Assembly: GCA_015063905.1 (NCBI GenBank)
Contig: SVTF01000006.1
Location: 1-64,000 of the forward strand
Direction: 5' to 3'
DNA length: 64,000 nt
From: Oscillospiraceae bacterium
GTDB lineage: Bacteria; Bacillota; Clostridia; Oscillospirales; CAG-272
In this document: piece by piece, positions 7,587-16,468 of the stretch
How positions within the stretch are numbered: the stretch's first letter is position 1
How the letters are laid out: every line of letters begins with the position of its first letter
Notes under the pieces: model-generated
What the model was told of the DNA's origin: nothing
The model's database searches: none
What the model saw: the letters and a program-made list of their open reading frames with translations, nothing else
Translations under genes and position numbers: made by a program

Positions 7587-9920
7587 TCAAAACCCTTCGA
7601 ACTCATCCATACCGCACTTTTGGAGTGCCGCGAGATATTCCTCGTAGGAGACGTGCTCGGTCTTGGTCGTAAAGTGGTTTGTTCCGCTGATGCCGTCTTC
7701 GGTAGTCCACTCAATAACCCAGAATTCAAGCTCCTCCACAGCACCAAGAGTTGCAATACAAGCGCTGCTCTCAGCGGCGACGTTCGCTTTGCCTTCAATA
7801 AGCACCTCGTCGGTCATAACGTTGCGTACCGCATAAGTTATCTTTTGATCTTTTCCGCCGTCCTGGACCGCAAACAGTTTGATCTTTCCGCCATCGGGCT
7901 CATCAAACATAAGGCAGATCGGCTGCTGCGAGCGCTGAATGAATTTGAACGCCAGCTTTTTGCATCCGTACCAATCTATTACGGCATCGGAAACCTGAGG
8001 CCAACCGTCAAGCAAATTCCACCAGATGATACCCGAACGGTGAGGCTTGCCTATACGGAATTTTTCGATAAAGTATTTTTTAGCCTCCGCCTGGGACATC
8101 TGACTCTGCTTTGCAAAATCGCAGAGATTATCCGCTTCTTTATCAAAGAAATTGCGCACCTGCTTTACCATAAGAGGAATACGGTAGGCGTAAGGCGAGG
8201 TGATATTGGTATCCATAGACGCCGCATGAACAAGATAATCGGGCGTTCCCTTGTCGTTTGCGTCAAGCACAGGATAAAGCTGATCCTGCGCAATAAATTT
8301 TTCCAAGGATTTCGGGGAAGGACATCCGTGATAACCGATCTCGGAGGCAAAGCAAGATCTGGCTCTCTTATAATACTGTCCCTTGAAATAGTCACGGGGG
8401 CCCCAGAGATGCTCCTCGGGAGTGCTCATATTTCTCTCAAAGGCTACGCTGTCAACGTAAGGTGACGAAGGAATGAATGTGCGCATCGGATCGTGATTGC
8501 GCACCGCCATAGGCAACACCTTACGTGTTGCGGGAATATCGTTGGGATTTGCGTGGCGGTTAAACCAGCCCTTGATAAATGCATCGTTCTCGTTGTCTCC
8601 CGCCCAGAGCGAGAGAGAGGGATGATTGCGCAAACGCTTGATAACAGCTATCGCTTCTTCTTCAAGCATAGAAAGGAATCTTTCATCCTCGGGATAAATG
8701 GCGCATCCCATGCAAAAATCCTGCCATACCATAATACCGTTCTCATCGCAGAAATCAAAGAACGCATCATCCTCATAAACGTTACCGCCCCAGCAGCGAA
8801 CCATGTTACATCCACTCTCACCGAGCAGCTCGAGCGCCATGGGTAATCTCTCCTTATCGCGACACGGGAAGGCATCCAGCGGCACCCAGTTGGTACCAAG
8901 GCAAAATACCTTTTTGCCGTTGACCACGAAGCCGAATTTGCCGCTGCCGTCGGATTCCAGGACAGACGTTCTCTCAAGATCGATCACGCGCACACCAAAG
9001 CGGAAGCTTTGTTCGTCCAGCACCTCGTCACCGCGCCACAGGCGGATCACTACGTCGTAAAGATTTTGCTCGCCGTAGTTCTTGGGATACCAAAACTTTG
9101 CGCCCGCAAGATTCATTACGATATTTTCATAAGTATGATAGGGTCTCTTTTCGCCGTGGAAGCTACTGTCACCGCACACACCGTCCACCGTTATCTTCAT
9201 GCCGTCAAAAAGGTCTGCGTCGGTGTCAAACTGTACGTGAGCTACAAGTGCCGCCGTGTTATTCTTCGCATCAACTCTCACGGTATAAAGATAGCACTGC
9301 TCAAATCTCTCTGCGGACTTTTGCACAAGATAAACGGGCTTCCAGATGCCGCCCGACACAAATCGGGGCATAATATCCCATCCGAACATGTAGGCCGCCT
9401 TGCGATAAGCAAGAGCCGCCTGATTGTAGTACTGCGTACGGTTGAGTGGCGCGATAGCGTGATCTCTTGCGGCTATCATATATGGAAGAATATGCACGAT
9501 AAGCTCATTCTTTCCCTGCTTTAGATACTCCCCGGCACAAAATGTATGGCCTATGAGCATGTTCTCAGCGTGGCCAACAGTCTTTCCGTTTAGAATAATA
9601 TCCGCCACAGTATCTATTCCTTCAAAGCAAAGTGACGTTTGGGGAGTGATCTCATCGCACTCAAATGTAGTATAGTACCACAAGTGACGGTTTTCATACT
9701 TTTGATAAAGCAAAGGGTTTTGACTAAAATACGGATCAGGCTCAATTCCCGCGGCATAAAGATCCAGCTCCATACATCCGGGAACGGTTGCGGGGATATT
9801 AAGATAAGGAGCACTCTCCAGCTCCGCGACAGTGGTAGGCTCAAACCCATTCTGCTTAACATCAGAATTAGGTGCAAGCAACAAGCCCCACTTTCCATTC
9901 AGCTCTACTCTTTTTTCCAT
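7587..9920 (-). CDS. GH2 beta-mannosidase-like glycoside hydrolase
   Basis: 777 aa, close to family length. Domain order fits GH2: N-terminal sugar-binding jelly roll (about 1-180, with WKLLL-like start and VPGCMELDL), an Ig-like domain, then the TIM barrel from GTNWVPLDAFPCR near residue 335. NMVRCWGGNVYEDD and WQDF are typical of beta-mannosidases. The acid/base Glu is in WAGDNEND near 438 and the nucleophile Glu in ASEIGYHG near 525. There is no signal peptide, so it likely acts on mannosides taken into the cell. I start at the second Met (9920), preceded by GGAGAG; the upstream ATG has no site. Its own promoter is at 9977-10005. Confidence 0.92.
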   Translation of the reverse strand: MEKRVELNGKWGLLLAPNSDVKQNGFEPTTVAELESAPYLNIPATVPGCMELDLYAAGIEPDPYFSQNPLLYQKYENRHLWYYTTFECDEITPQTSLCFEGIDTVADIILNGKTVGHAENMLIGHTFCAGEYLKQGKNELIVHILPYMIAARDHAIAPLNRTQYYNQAALAYRKAAYMFGWDIMPRFVSGGIWKPVYLVQKSAERFEQCYLYTVRVDAKNNTAALVAHVQFDTDADLFDGMKITVDGVCGDSSFHGEKRPYHTYENIVMNLAGAKFWYPKNYGEQNLYDVVIRLWRGDEVLDEQSFRFGVRVIDLERTSVLESDGSGKFGFVVNGKKVFCLGTNWVPLDAFPCRDKERLPMALELLGESGCNMVRCWGGNVYEDDAFFDFCDENGIMVWQDFCMGCAIYPEDERFLSMLEEEAIAVIKRLRNHPSLSLWAGDNENDAFIKGWFNRHANPNDIPATRKVLPMAVRNHDPMRTFIPSSPYVDSVAFERNMSTPEEHLWGPRDYFKGQYYKRARSCFASEIGYHGCPSPKSLEKFIAQDQLYPVLDANDKGTPDYLVHAASMDTNITSPYAYRIPLMVKQVRNFFDKEADNLCDFAKQSQMSQAEAKKYFIEKFRIGKPHRSGIIWWNLLDGWPQVSDAVIDWYGCKKLAFKFIQRSQQPICLMFDEPDGGKIKLFAVQDGGKDQKITYAVRNVMTDEVLIEGKANVAAESSACIATLGAVEELEFWVIEWTTEDGISGTNHFTTKTEHVSYEEYLAALQKCGMDEFEGF

Positions 9921-9976
9921 AACACTCTCCATTTTGATATAATTCTGTGCGCATTGGATGCGCTGTATACACTTTT

Positions 9977-10005
9977 ATTATAATCGTTTTTTACGTCAAA
10001 TTCAA
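9977..10005 (-). promoter_or_regulatory. Promoter of the beta-mannosidase gene
   Basis: Minus strand TTGAAT, 17 bp, TATAAT, about 55 nt upstream of the start codon. Confidence 0.7.
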
Positions 10006-10143
10006 TGTTTTTTTATTAATATAATTTCGCATTATCATATAAAAACGGACGATGAGCAATCACCTCGCCTTCTATAGAGTGTTGCGCTAAAAAGCGTGCT
10101 CCTATAATATCCACAAAGCTCTAGTTTTCACAATAAATCGCCG

Positions 10144-10185
10144 AAAACAAAGCATACCGCCCACACGTTTCCGTGTAGGCGGTAT
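10144..10185 (-). terminator. Terminator of the transporter/isomerase/oxidoreductase operon
   Basis: ATACCGCCTACACG pairs with CGTGTGGGCGGTAT around a GAAA loop (minus strand), followed by CTTTGTTTTC. Confidence 0.8.
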
Positions 10186-10204
10186 TTCAATACTAATTAT
10201 TCGA

Positions 10205-11311
10205 TTATGCCCAGAGGATAGGATCCTGCTCAAGGAATATACCCTTAGGCTGCTCAACCGTGGATTCAACCTTCTTCTCGCTCTTAGCCTCAGCCGCTTC
10301 ATCCATAGACAGGATAACGTCGGTAACGTGATAAGCAAGCTCCGCGGAAGCCTTGTGGGGTCTATCCGCCTCAATAGACTTGATCATATCCATTACGCCC
10401 GCGCCGCGACCGTACTTTGCGTACTCAACAAACTGCGGCAGAGGACGCCACTCGGTATCTCTGAATCTCTTTACAAGAACATCTCCGTCATACATATTGG
10501 GGTCGGGAATGAGCATAGAGCCCTTTTCGCCGTAGACCTCGATCTTGGGAGTCTTGGAATCCCAGATATCAAACGAGTTGGTAAAGCTACCGATCATGCC
10601 GTTTTCAAAACGAAGGGTGGAGCAAACGTGTGTGGGGATCTCAACGTCGATCTTATCGCCGCGGCGGGGAGCCACCTTGATGGTTCTCTGCTCAAAGGTC
10701 TTTTTCTGCATGCTGTAAACGCTATCGATGGGACCGAACAAGCTTACGAAAACGTTGAGGTAATAAGGAGCCATGTCAAGCATAGGTCCTGCGCCCTTCT
10801 TATAGAAGAAGTCACAGTCGGGTCTCCAGAACTCATTACCTCTCATAGGACACAGTGCGCTTACTCCAAGAGGTGCACCGATCCAGTCCTCTTCTATCGC
10901 CTTTTTTGCGGTCTGCATGGGCGCGCTCATAAAGCTATCGGGAGCGCATCCAACTCTCTTGCCACACTTCTTTGCAACTTCCATGATCCTTTTTATACCG
11001 TCTCGGCTGGTTGCGAGGGGTTTCTCGGAATAAACATGCTTGCCGGATTCAAGAGCCTTAATGTTGACCTCTTCATGAGCCATAGGAACGGTGAGGTTAA
11101 TGATTATATCAACATCCTTGTCCTCATATACAAGCTCGGGCGTGCCGTATTTTTCAATGCCGAATTCCTCAGCTCTCGCCTTTGCCTTCTCAACTACGAT
11201 ATCACCGATAACGGTAACCTTGAAATAGTCCATAAAAACGTCTCTTGCGTTTCTGAGATACTGGAAGCTGATGTCTCCGCATCCGATTATACCAACGTTA
11301 TACTTTTTCAT
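10205..11311 (-). CDS. Gfo/Idh/MocA-family NAD(P)-dependent sugar oxidoreductase
   Basis: 368 aa. The start at 11311 is set by AAAGGAGA nine nt upstream; the frame continues 27 codons further without a site. The N-terminal Rossmann fold begins with VGIIGCGDIS, and the family motif EKPLA (catalytic-region Lys) is present, followed by an alpha/beta substrate domain. Family members oxidise or reduce sugars, inositols and sugar acids. The 34-nt gap to the TIM-barrel isomerase gene, and the AEC transporter before that, indicate one catabolic operon, probably importing and converting a sugar or sugar acid that I cannot name. Confidence 0.92.
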   Translation of the reverse strand: MKKYNVGIIGCGDISFQYLRNARDVFMDYFKVTVIGDIVVEKAKARAEEFGIEKYGTPELVYEDKDVDIIINLTVPMAHEEVNIKALESGKHVYSEKPLATSRDGIKRIMEVAKKCGKRVGCAPDSFMSAPMQTAKKAIEEDWIGAPLGVSALCPMRGNEFWRPDCDFFYKKGAGPMLDMAPYYLNVFVSLFGPIDSVYSMQKKTFEQRTIKVAPRRGDKIDVEIPTHVCSTLRFENGMIGSFTNSFDIWDSKTPKIEVYGEKGSMLIPDPNMYDGDVLVKRFRDTEWRPLPQFVEYAKYGRGAGVMDMIKSIEADRPHKASAELAYHVTDVILSMDEAAEAKSEKKVESTVEQPKGIFLEQDPILWA

Positions 11312-11345
11312 TATAGCTGTCTCCTTTATTATATTGTTATTCTTT

Positions 11346-12188
11346 TTATGCTCTGATGATTTCGTTGAGATACTTATAGCTCTTTGCCGCAAGCTCTACT
11401 ACCTCTTCAAAGGTATCGTTGTCACCCTCGGTCTCAACAGAAACGACACCCTCGTAGCCATAATCCTTAAGCAGCTCTACACATCCCTTAACGTTAACTA
11501 TTCCGTCACCCGTAGCAACGCATATTCTCTGCTCGTTTATATCCTTTGTGTGGCAATGAACAACTCTGTCTATAACACTCTTAAGCACTTCAACCTCACT
11601 GGCTCCGTTGCCCGCGCTCTTCCAACCGGACTTGCCGTTTCCGCTCTCAACGTATCCCGCGCGGAAAATGTTGCACGCGTCATAGTTGATTCCAAGCACA
11701 GAAGGATCGCCCATCTTCATCATTTTCTGGAGTCCCTCCGCGGTAAGTGAGAAGGTTCCGTGCGGCTCGATAGCAACAGTTACGTTGTTCTTTGCGGCAG
11801 CCTCAAGAATAAGACCGAGTCTTTCCTCAAGCGTTTTGTAAGCGTCCTCGTCGCTCATTCCCTCGGGCTTGTGGCCGTCACCCGTATGTACCACGGGAAT
11901 TCCCGCAGCAGCAGCCCACTCTACTGTACGAATACCGGATGCCACGCTGTTAGGATTGGAAATAATGTTTCCGTTGAGCGACCAAAGTCCCGTTATCGCC
12001 TTGAATCCAAACTTTTCCTTGAGTCTTACAAGATTTTCAGGGTCATCTGTCTCAACGTTGACGTGGGGACACCAAGGTCCAACCGCCTGCGTTTCGAAAT
12101 ACTCAAATCCAATGTTTCTGATGGCGTCAAGACTGCGCTCAAGATCGAACTTTCTGAAAAGTACCGTTCCGCAACCTAATTTCATCAT
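11346..12188 (-). CDS. Sugar phosphate isomerase/epimerase (xylose-isomerase-like TIM barrel)
   Basis: 280 aa, normal for the AP-endonuclease-2/IolE-type isomerase family. Candidate metal ligands occur in order: Glu of AIEPHG, Asp of INYDACN, His of VHCHTKD, Glu of SVETEG. Members epimerise or dehydrate sugars and inosose. It starts with ATG-ATG after GAGGAGGT. A small hairpin (12204-12218) sits directly before that ribosome site. It is second in the AEC / isomerase / oxidoreductase operon; such pairs with Gfo/Idh/MocA proteins are common in polyol and sugar-acid pathways. Confidence 0.9.
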   Translation of the reverse strand: MMKLGCGTVLFRKFDLERSLDAIRNIGFEYFETQAVGPWCPHVNVETDDPENLVRLKEKFGFKAITGLWSLNGNIISNPNSVASGIRTVEWAAAAGIPVVHTGDGHKPEGMSDEDAYKTLEERLGLILEAAAKNNVTVAIEPHGTFSLTAEGLQKMMKMGDPSVLGINYDACNIFRAGYVESGNGKSGWKSAGNGASEVEVLKSVIDRVVHCHTKDINEQRICVATGDGIVNVKGCVELLKDYGYEGVVSVETEGDNDTFEEVVELAAKSYKYLNEIIRA

Positions 12189-12203
12189 ATGTTAATACCT
12201 CCT

Positions 12204-12218
12204 CGTCGCTCCGCGACG
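12204..12218 (-). promoter_or_regulatory. Hairpin abutting the isomerase ribosome site
   Basis: CGTCGC and GCGACG pair around a 3-nt loop immediately upstream of GAGGAGGT in the mRNA. It could set the relative expression of the downstream genes or stabilise a processed end. Function not shown. Confidence 0.4.
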
Positions 12219-12240
12219 TATTTAATTTTTATATTGCTTG

Positions 12241-13191
12241 TCAAAAGACAAGATCAAACAAAAGATACATAAGCGGCAATGTGATAACGCACAATAGCGT
12301 TCCCGAGAGCGTGAGAGTTGCCGCATACTCCGCATCAGCCCCATATTTTTTTGCCATGGAAGGCGCGCTTGCCGCAGTGGAAACCGCGGTTGCAACAAGC
12401 ATAGCCATGGAAAGATCCCAAGAAATATTGATTCCGCATACAAATTTAAATAAGCAAAGCAACCCAAAGGTTATAAGCGGCGCAGCAACAAGCTTTATAA
12501 GCGACATTACATATATTCCCGCGCTCTTCCACATCTTTATCAGATGGAGCTTTGAAAGCTCATAGCCCGCGGCTATCATGGCAAGGGGGGTAGTGAGCTG
12601 TGCCAGCATAGTGGAATAACTGTTAAGATTGGTCATCTTTGCGCCTATTCCAAAAGCGGAGCAAGCAACTCCTATAACTATGGCAAAAAAGATGGGACTT
12701 ATAAGCGTTTTCTTCAGATTTATCTCTTTCTTATCTCCCGAAAGCACGTAAACTCCTACTGTAAGCAACAAAAACGTGCTGACAACGTTAAAAACAGAAA
12801 CGTAAAGCACGACGCGGCAATTTGTCGGCCACATAGCCGCCGCCAACGGTATACCGAGAAAGCCGCAATTAGGAAACACCGCGCAAAAAGCCAGGGCTCT
12901 TGCCTTTGCTTGTTCTCCATTTTTAAAAAGACGGCAAACAAGAAGCAAGATGGCAACCAACACTATCGGCAAAGCGGCGGAAATCGCTATCTCCCAAACA
13001 CCTATGCCGGCTATATCCATTCCAATAAGCTTTGACAAAACAAGGGCTGGCATTGCAACGTACATAAGCACGTTACTGAAGGACAGCATTGCAGAGCCCT
13101 CGACCAGCTTTAATTTTCCGAGAATATATCCCGGAATAAGCAACGCAATAAACAAAAGCACGATCTTGAACATTTCGTAAAACGCGTCCAT
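12241..13191 (-). CDS. AEC-family (auxin efflux carrier) transporter
   Basis: 316 aa with about ten hydrophobic segments, matching the AEC family. Its bacterial members move carboxylates such as malate and malonate, or other small anions. Family features include the amphipathic linker in the middle and the PNCGFLGIPL motif. The ATG at 13191 follows AGGGAGGGAG; an upstream ATG 13 codons earlier lacks a site. It is first in the operon with the isomerase and oxidoreductase, so its substrate is probably the compound those enzymes convert. The divergent AraC gene and the CGGACA repeats suggest induction by that compound. Confidence 0.9.
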   Translation of the reverse strand: MDAFYEMFKIVLLFIALLIPGYILGKLKLVEGSAMLSFSNVLMYVAMPALVLSKLIGMDIAGIGVWEIAISAALPIVLVAILLLVCRLFKNGEQAKARALAFCAVFPNCGFLGIPLAAAMWPTNCRVVLYVSVFNVVSTFLLLTVGVYVLSGDKKEINLKKTLISPIFFAIVIGVACSAFGIGAKMTNLNSYSTMLAQLTTPLAMIAAGYELSKLHLIKMWKSAGIYVMSLIKLVAAPLITFGLLCLFKFVCGINISWDLSMAMLVATAVSTAASAPSMAKKYGADAEYAATLTLSGTLLCVITLPLMYLLFDLVF

Positions 13192-13249
13192 AGTCTCCCT
13201 CCCTTCACAGTTTTGCAGGGTCAAAATCAACCGTCTTCACACTATGCTC

Positions 13250-13278
13250 ATTATACCGCGCCTAAATGCGCAAATCAA
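13250..13278 (-). promoter_or_regulatory. Promoter of the AEC operon
   Basis: Minus strand TTGATT, 17 bp, TATAAT. The first CGGACA repeat (13288-13293) lies 9 bp upstream of its -35, a typical activator position. Confidence 0.75.
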
Positions 13279-13287
13279 TAGCCAAAT

Positions 13288-13346
13288 CGGACACAATTGC
13301 GCCCATACACTATCATTTCGGACATTTTTGTTGTTTTTTTCGGACA
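13288..13346. promoter_or_regulatory. Three CGGACA direct repeats, candidate AraC operators
   Basis: CGGACA occurs at 13288, 13319 and 13341. The last two share the longer form CGGACATTyTTrTTG. Start-to-start distances are 31 and 22 bp, close to three and two helical turns, so all three sites face the same side. The outer copies lie just upstream of the -35 boxes of the two divergent promoters. Confidence 0.55.
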
Positions 13347-13352
13347 TTCTTA

Positions 13353-13381
13353 TTGATTTTTTGCCACAAAAGGTGTAAAAT
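13353..13381 (+). promoter_or_regulatory. Promoter of the AraC-family gene
   Basis: TTGATT, 17 bp, TAAAAT; the third CGGACA repeat ends 6 bp before the -35. Confidence 0.65.
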
Positions 13382-13415
13382 ACAATTACATATAGGCAAG
13401 TTGGAGGAAAAGAAT

Positions 13416-14312
13416 TTGATCGAATTACAAAACGGCGGGGTTGGAGCCTTCTCAAGAACCTCTCATTCCATTGGAAAATACGATATTGAAATAGAAAACC
13501 AACTCATAAAATGCCGCGTGTATTGGGCAAGGGTTATTGGCAGCGAAACCGAGAGCCTTTTTACCGAATACACAAAGCATACGTTCTATGAAATACAATA
13601 CGCGCTTGACGGCAAGATAGTTATGCTTATAGGTGAAAACAAGCGCATAACCGTTGAGCAATCGGATTTTATCGTTATCCCCCCCGACACCTTTCATCAG
13701 ATAGTAGACGGTGACAGTGTGGGCGCAAGATTTATCATGGCGTTCTCGCTTGAGATCAAGGATCACGCTCTTTCGCTGCTTCCGCGCGAGCTATCAAAGC
13801 TCATTCCGTACCACGAATCCAAATATATGAGAGATCTGCTCAAAATAGTCATTGGTAAAACGTATCACGACGATGCCGTAAGACGAAGACTCGTTACGGG
13901 ATACCTTGAATGCTTTATGCTTGAATTTATTGAGGCGGTTCTACCCTACCGCGCGCAAAGCGCGGCTCAGCATGAATCAATGAGCGAAAATGAAATAAGA
14001 GTTGCGCAGATAAAGCGATTTATTGCCGACTACAACGGCATCGGCGTCTCCCCCCGTGACGTATCCAAAAAGTTCAATATAAGCGAACGGCATCTCAATA
14101 GAATATTCGTGTCGGTAACAGAAAAAACTCTAAAGGAAGAGATCAACCGCCAGCGTCTGGGCAAGATCGAGGAGCTCGTTACGTCCACCGCACTAACCTT
14201 TCGCGAAATAAGCGAGCTTTGCAACTTTTCCGATGAATACGCCATGAATAAATTCTTTAAGCGATACACTCTTTACAGTCTCACCGAATACCGTGCTTTG
14301 AGATCGCAATAA
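13416..14312 (+). CDS. AraC-family transcriptional regulator
   Basis: 298 aa from a TTG start at 13416, chosen because GGAGG lies 8 nt before it. The longer frame to 13266 would run through the promoter. Residues 1-150 resemble a cupin ligand-binding domain (FIVIPPDTFHQIVDG). Residues ~200-298 are a two-helix-turn-helix AraC domain (VSKKFNISERHLNRIF, then ISELCNFSDEYAMNKFFKRY). It is divergent from the AEC/isomerase/oxidoreductase operon and is the obvious candidate to sense its substrate and act at the CGGACA repeats. Confidence 0.93.
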   Translation: MIELQNGGVGAFSRTSHSIGKYDIEIENQLIKCRVYWARVIGSETESLFTEYTKHTFYEIQYALDGKIVMLIGENKRITVEQSDFIVIPPDTFHQIVDGDSVGARFIMAFSLEIKDHALSLLPRELSKLIPYHESKYMRDLLKIVIGKTYHDDAVRRRLVTGYLECFMLEFIEAVLPYRAQSAAQHESMSENEIRVAQIKRFIADYNGIGVSPRDVSKKFNISERHLNRIFVSVTEKTLKEEINRQRLGKIEELVTSTALTFREISELCNFSDEYAMNKFFKRYTLYSLTEYRALRSQ

Positions 14313-14393
14313 ACAGAGCTTTGAGCTTCCTTTCGCTAAAACGCGCCCGCATTCAAAGGCGAAGCCTCAAAACCCTTTGATTGCAAGCAAAAC

Positions 14394-14428
14394 AACGCAA
14401 CTCTACTGCGGGTAGAGTTGCGTTTTAC
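14394..14428 (+). terminator. Hairpin terminator after the AraC gene
   Basis: AACGCAACTCTAC pairs perfectly with GTAGAGTTGCGTT (13 bp) around TGCGG, followed by a short TTA run. Confidence 0.7.
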
Positions 14429-14480
14429 TACAGGTAGACCCCCGTTTTCTTTTTGTAGAGGCACATGCCGAAACAGTTTA

Positions 14481-14509
14481 TTGACTCTACATGCATTTTG
14501 ATTTATTAT
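14481..14509 (+). promoter_or_regulatory. Promoter of the envelope-lipid operon
   Basis: TTGACT, 17 bp, TATTAT, about 100 nt upstream of the GT8 start codon. Confidence 0.7.
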
Positions 14510-14611
14510 TATAGCGTCGGAGCGAGTTTCGCTACGACGTTGTTTTATTTTTCGGCAAAGAAAACCTTTGTCTCCTACTGTTGTTGCTTGATCTTTCGAA
14601 AGGAGATAAAC

Positions 14612-15607
14612 ATGAAGCACTCAAGAAAGAACACGATACCGATATTTTTTGCTGTTGACGACAATTATATTCCACAGCTCGCGGTTGCCCTTCGATCACT
14701 TATCGACAATAGCTCCGAGAAAAATTTTTACGACATAACTATTCTTGTTGATAGGGTTTGCGTCGATAACCAAACGGCAATACTTGATATGCAGGAGGAT
14801 AACGTTCGCATCTCATTCGCAAGCGTTACGGATAAGCTTTCAACGATATGCAACGCTCTCCACATTCGCGACTACTACACCAACACTACTTATTATCGCT
14901 TTTTCATTCCCGAAATGTTCCCCGAATATGACAAGGGCATTTATCTTGATTGCGATATCGTTATCACGTGTGACATCGCCAAAATGTACAAATGCTCTTT
15001 GGGCTCAAGGCTTGCGGGCGTTATTAACGACGAGATCATATCTGACATCGAAGTGTTTGCCGACTATTCCGAAATAGTTCTGGGTATTCCAAGACAAGAA
15101 TATTTTAACGCGGGTATTATGCTTATGAACCTGTCCGCGATGAGAGAAATGCATATCGAGCAATGCTTTGCTGAGCTTTTGAGCAGGCGCGCCTACACGG
15201 TTGCCCAAGACCAAGATTATCTCAATGTTATCTGCCACGGAAGGCTCAAATATTTCAGCAAGACGTGGAACAAGACTCCACTTCCCACCTCGGATCCCCA
15301 AAAGATCCCAAACATTATACACTACAAGATCAACTTCAAGCCTTGGCGCTACGACGGCATAGCTTATCAACAGTACTTTTGGAAATACGCAAAGCGTACT
15401 CCCTATTACCGATATTTTGCAAACATGAAGGCATCATACACAGACAAAGAAAAGGAGAGAGATATGAAACAGTACACTTCCCTTGAGGACCAGGCAAGGT
15501 TTGAGACAGAAAGCGAGCTTAAGCTCCAAAACGTTATTGACGCGATAGACAAAATATCATTTGATTTCTTTGATTCCTTTGACAGAGAGATCGCGGAGGC
15601 TATGTAA
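14612..15607 (+). CDS. Glycosyltransferase family 8
   Basis: 331 aa. ATG 14612 follows AAGGAGAT; the frame upstream lies in promoter DNA. GT8 enzymes transfer sugars from UDP-sugars with retention. Visible features: N-terminal IPIFFAVDDNYIPQ, the metal-binding DxD in YLDCDIVITCD near residue 113, YFNAGIMLMNL, and HYKINFKPW near the C-terminus. A short acidic/Glu-rich tail follows. It heads a tight operon with an acyltransferase, a CrtO-like protein and a PAP2-like protein, which suggests glycolipid or lipid-linked glycan synthesis at the membrane. The acceptor is unknown. Confidence 0.92.
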   Translation: MKHSRKNTIPIFFAVDDNYIPQLAVALRSLIDNSSEKNFYDITILVDRVCVDNQTAILDMQEDNVRISFASVTDKLSTICNALHIRDYYTNTTYYRFFIPEMFPEYDKGIYLDCDIVITCDIAKMYKCSLGSRLAGVINDEIISDIEVFADYSEIVLGIPRQEYFNAGIMLMNLSAMREMHIEQCFAELLSRRAYTVAQDQDYLNVICHGRLKYFSKTWNKTPLPTSDPQKIPNIIHYKINFKPWRYDGIAYQQYFWKYAKRTPYYRYFANMKASYTDKEKERDMKQYTSLEDQARFETESELKLQNVIDAIDKISFDFFDSFDREIAEAM

Positions 15608-16468
15608 ATGTCCGTGTCACAATCAAGACTTAAGGTGCTTGAAAAAATAGAAGAACTTGAAAAAGAAGGGCTTTTTGATAGGGACGTTGAGGATGATCCC
15701 CCCACGACACCGCTTGTGCCTGGAACGGTGGATTATACCAACAAAAAGCTTTGGTCAAAAATAGCGGCAAGATTCGCGAGCATACTTGGAGAACATCATT
15801 TTGAAGGTATGCTCCGTCGTGGTGACGTTGTTCTGAAAGAGATAAGAGGCAGAGAAAATCTTGATGCCATAAAAAGCTGCGGAGCTCTTATAACCTGCAA
15901 CCATTTCAATGCTTTTGATAACTATGCGGTCAACAAGGCTATATCTCCCGCGCTCAAAAGCAGATATAATCTCTACAAGATAATTCGCGAGGGCAACTAT
16001 ACATCCTTTGGCGGCTTCTACGGATTTTTGTTTCGCCACTGCAACACTCTTCCCCTCTCCTCCAATCTTTCCTGCCTGAAGGAGCTTATGTCTGCAATAT
16101 CCACTCTTTTGGACAGAGGCGAAAAAATACTTATCTATCCCGAGCAGGGCATGTGGTACAATTACCGCAAGCCGCGCCCCTTAAAGCTTGGCGCATTTAG
16201 ATTTGCCGCAAAGAGCCACGCTCCTGTACTACCAATCTTTATTACTCTCGAGGATACCGAAGCTCTCGATGCCGACGGCATGCCCGTGCAGGCATATACG
16301 GTTCACATTCTGCCCGCAATCTTTCCAAATAACAACGCAGGCATAAGGGAAAACAGCGAATATTTGTGCCGCAAAAACTACGAGTTTTGGAAAGCTACTT
16401 ACGAGAGCTTTTACCAAAAAAAGTTGGAATATACCACAAACGGAGAAGTCGACCCATGCTCTATCTGA
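15608..16468 (+). CDS. PlsC-type lysophospholipid/glycolipid acyltransferase
   Basis: 286 aa. The ATG directly follows the GT8 stop codon, with GGAGG inside the end of that gene. The 1-acyl-glycerol-3-phosphate acyltransferase signature is present: NHFNAFD (H-x4-D) near residue 98 and IYPEQGMW near 176 (the PEG-type motif, here PEQ), followed by the PVLPIFI strand. An N-terminal charged helix precedes the domain. Such enzymes acylate lysophospholipids or glycolipids at the inner membrane face. In this operon it may act on the GT8 product. Confidence 0.88.
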   Translation: MSVSQSRLKVLEKIEELEKEGLFDRDVEDDPPTTPLVPGTVDYTNKKLWSKIAARFASILGEHHFEGMLRRGDVVLKEIRGRENLDAIKSCGALITCNHFNAFDNYAVNKAISPALKSRYNLYKIIREGNYTSFGGFYGFLFRHCNTLPLSSNLSCLKELMSAISTLLDRGEKILIYPEQGMWYNYRKPRPLKLGAFRFAAKSHAPVLPIFITLEDTEALDADGMPVQAYTVHILPAIFPNNNAGIRENSEYLCRKNYEFWKATYESFYQKKLEYTTNGEVDPCSI

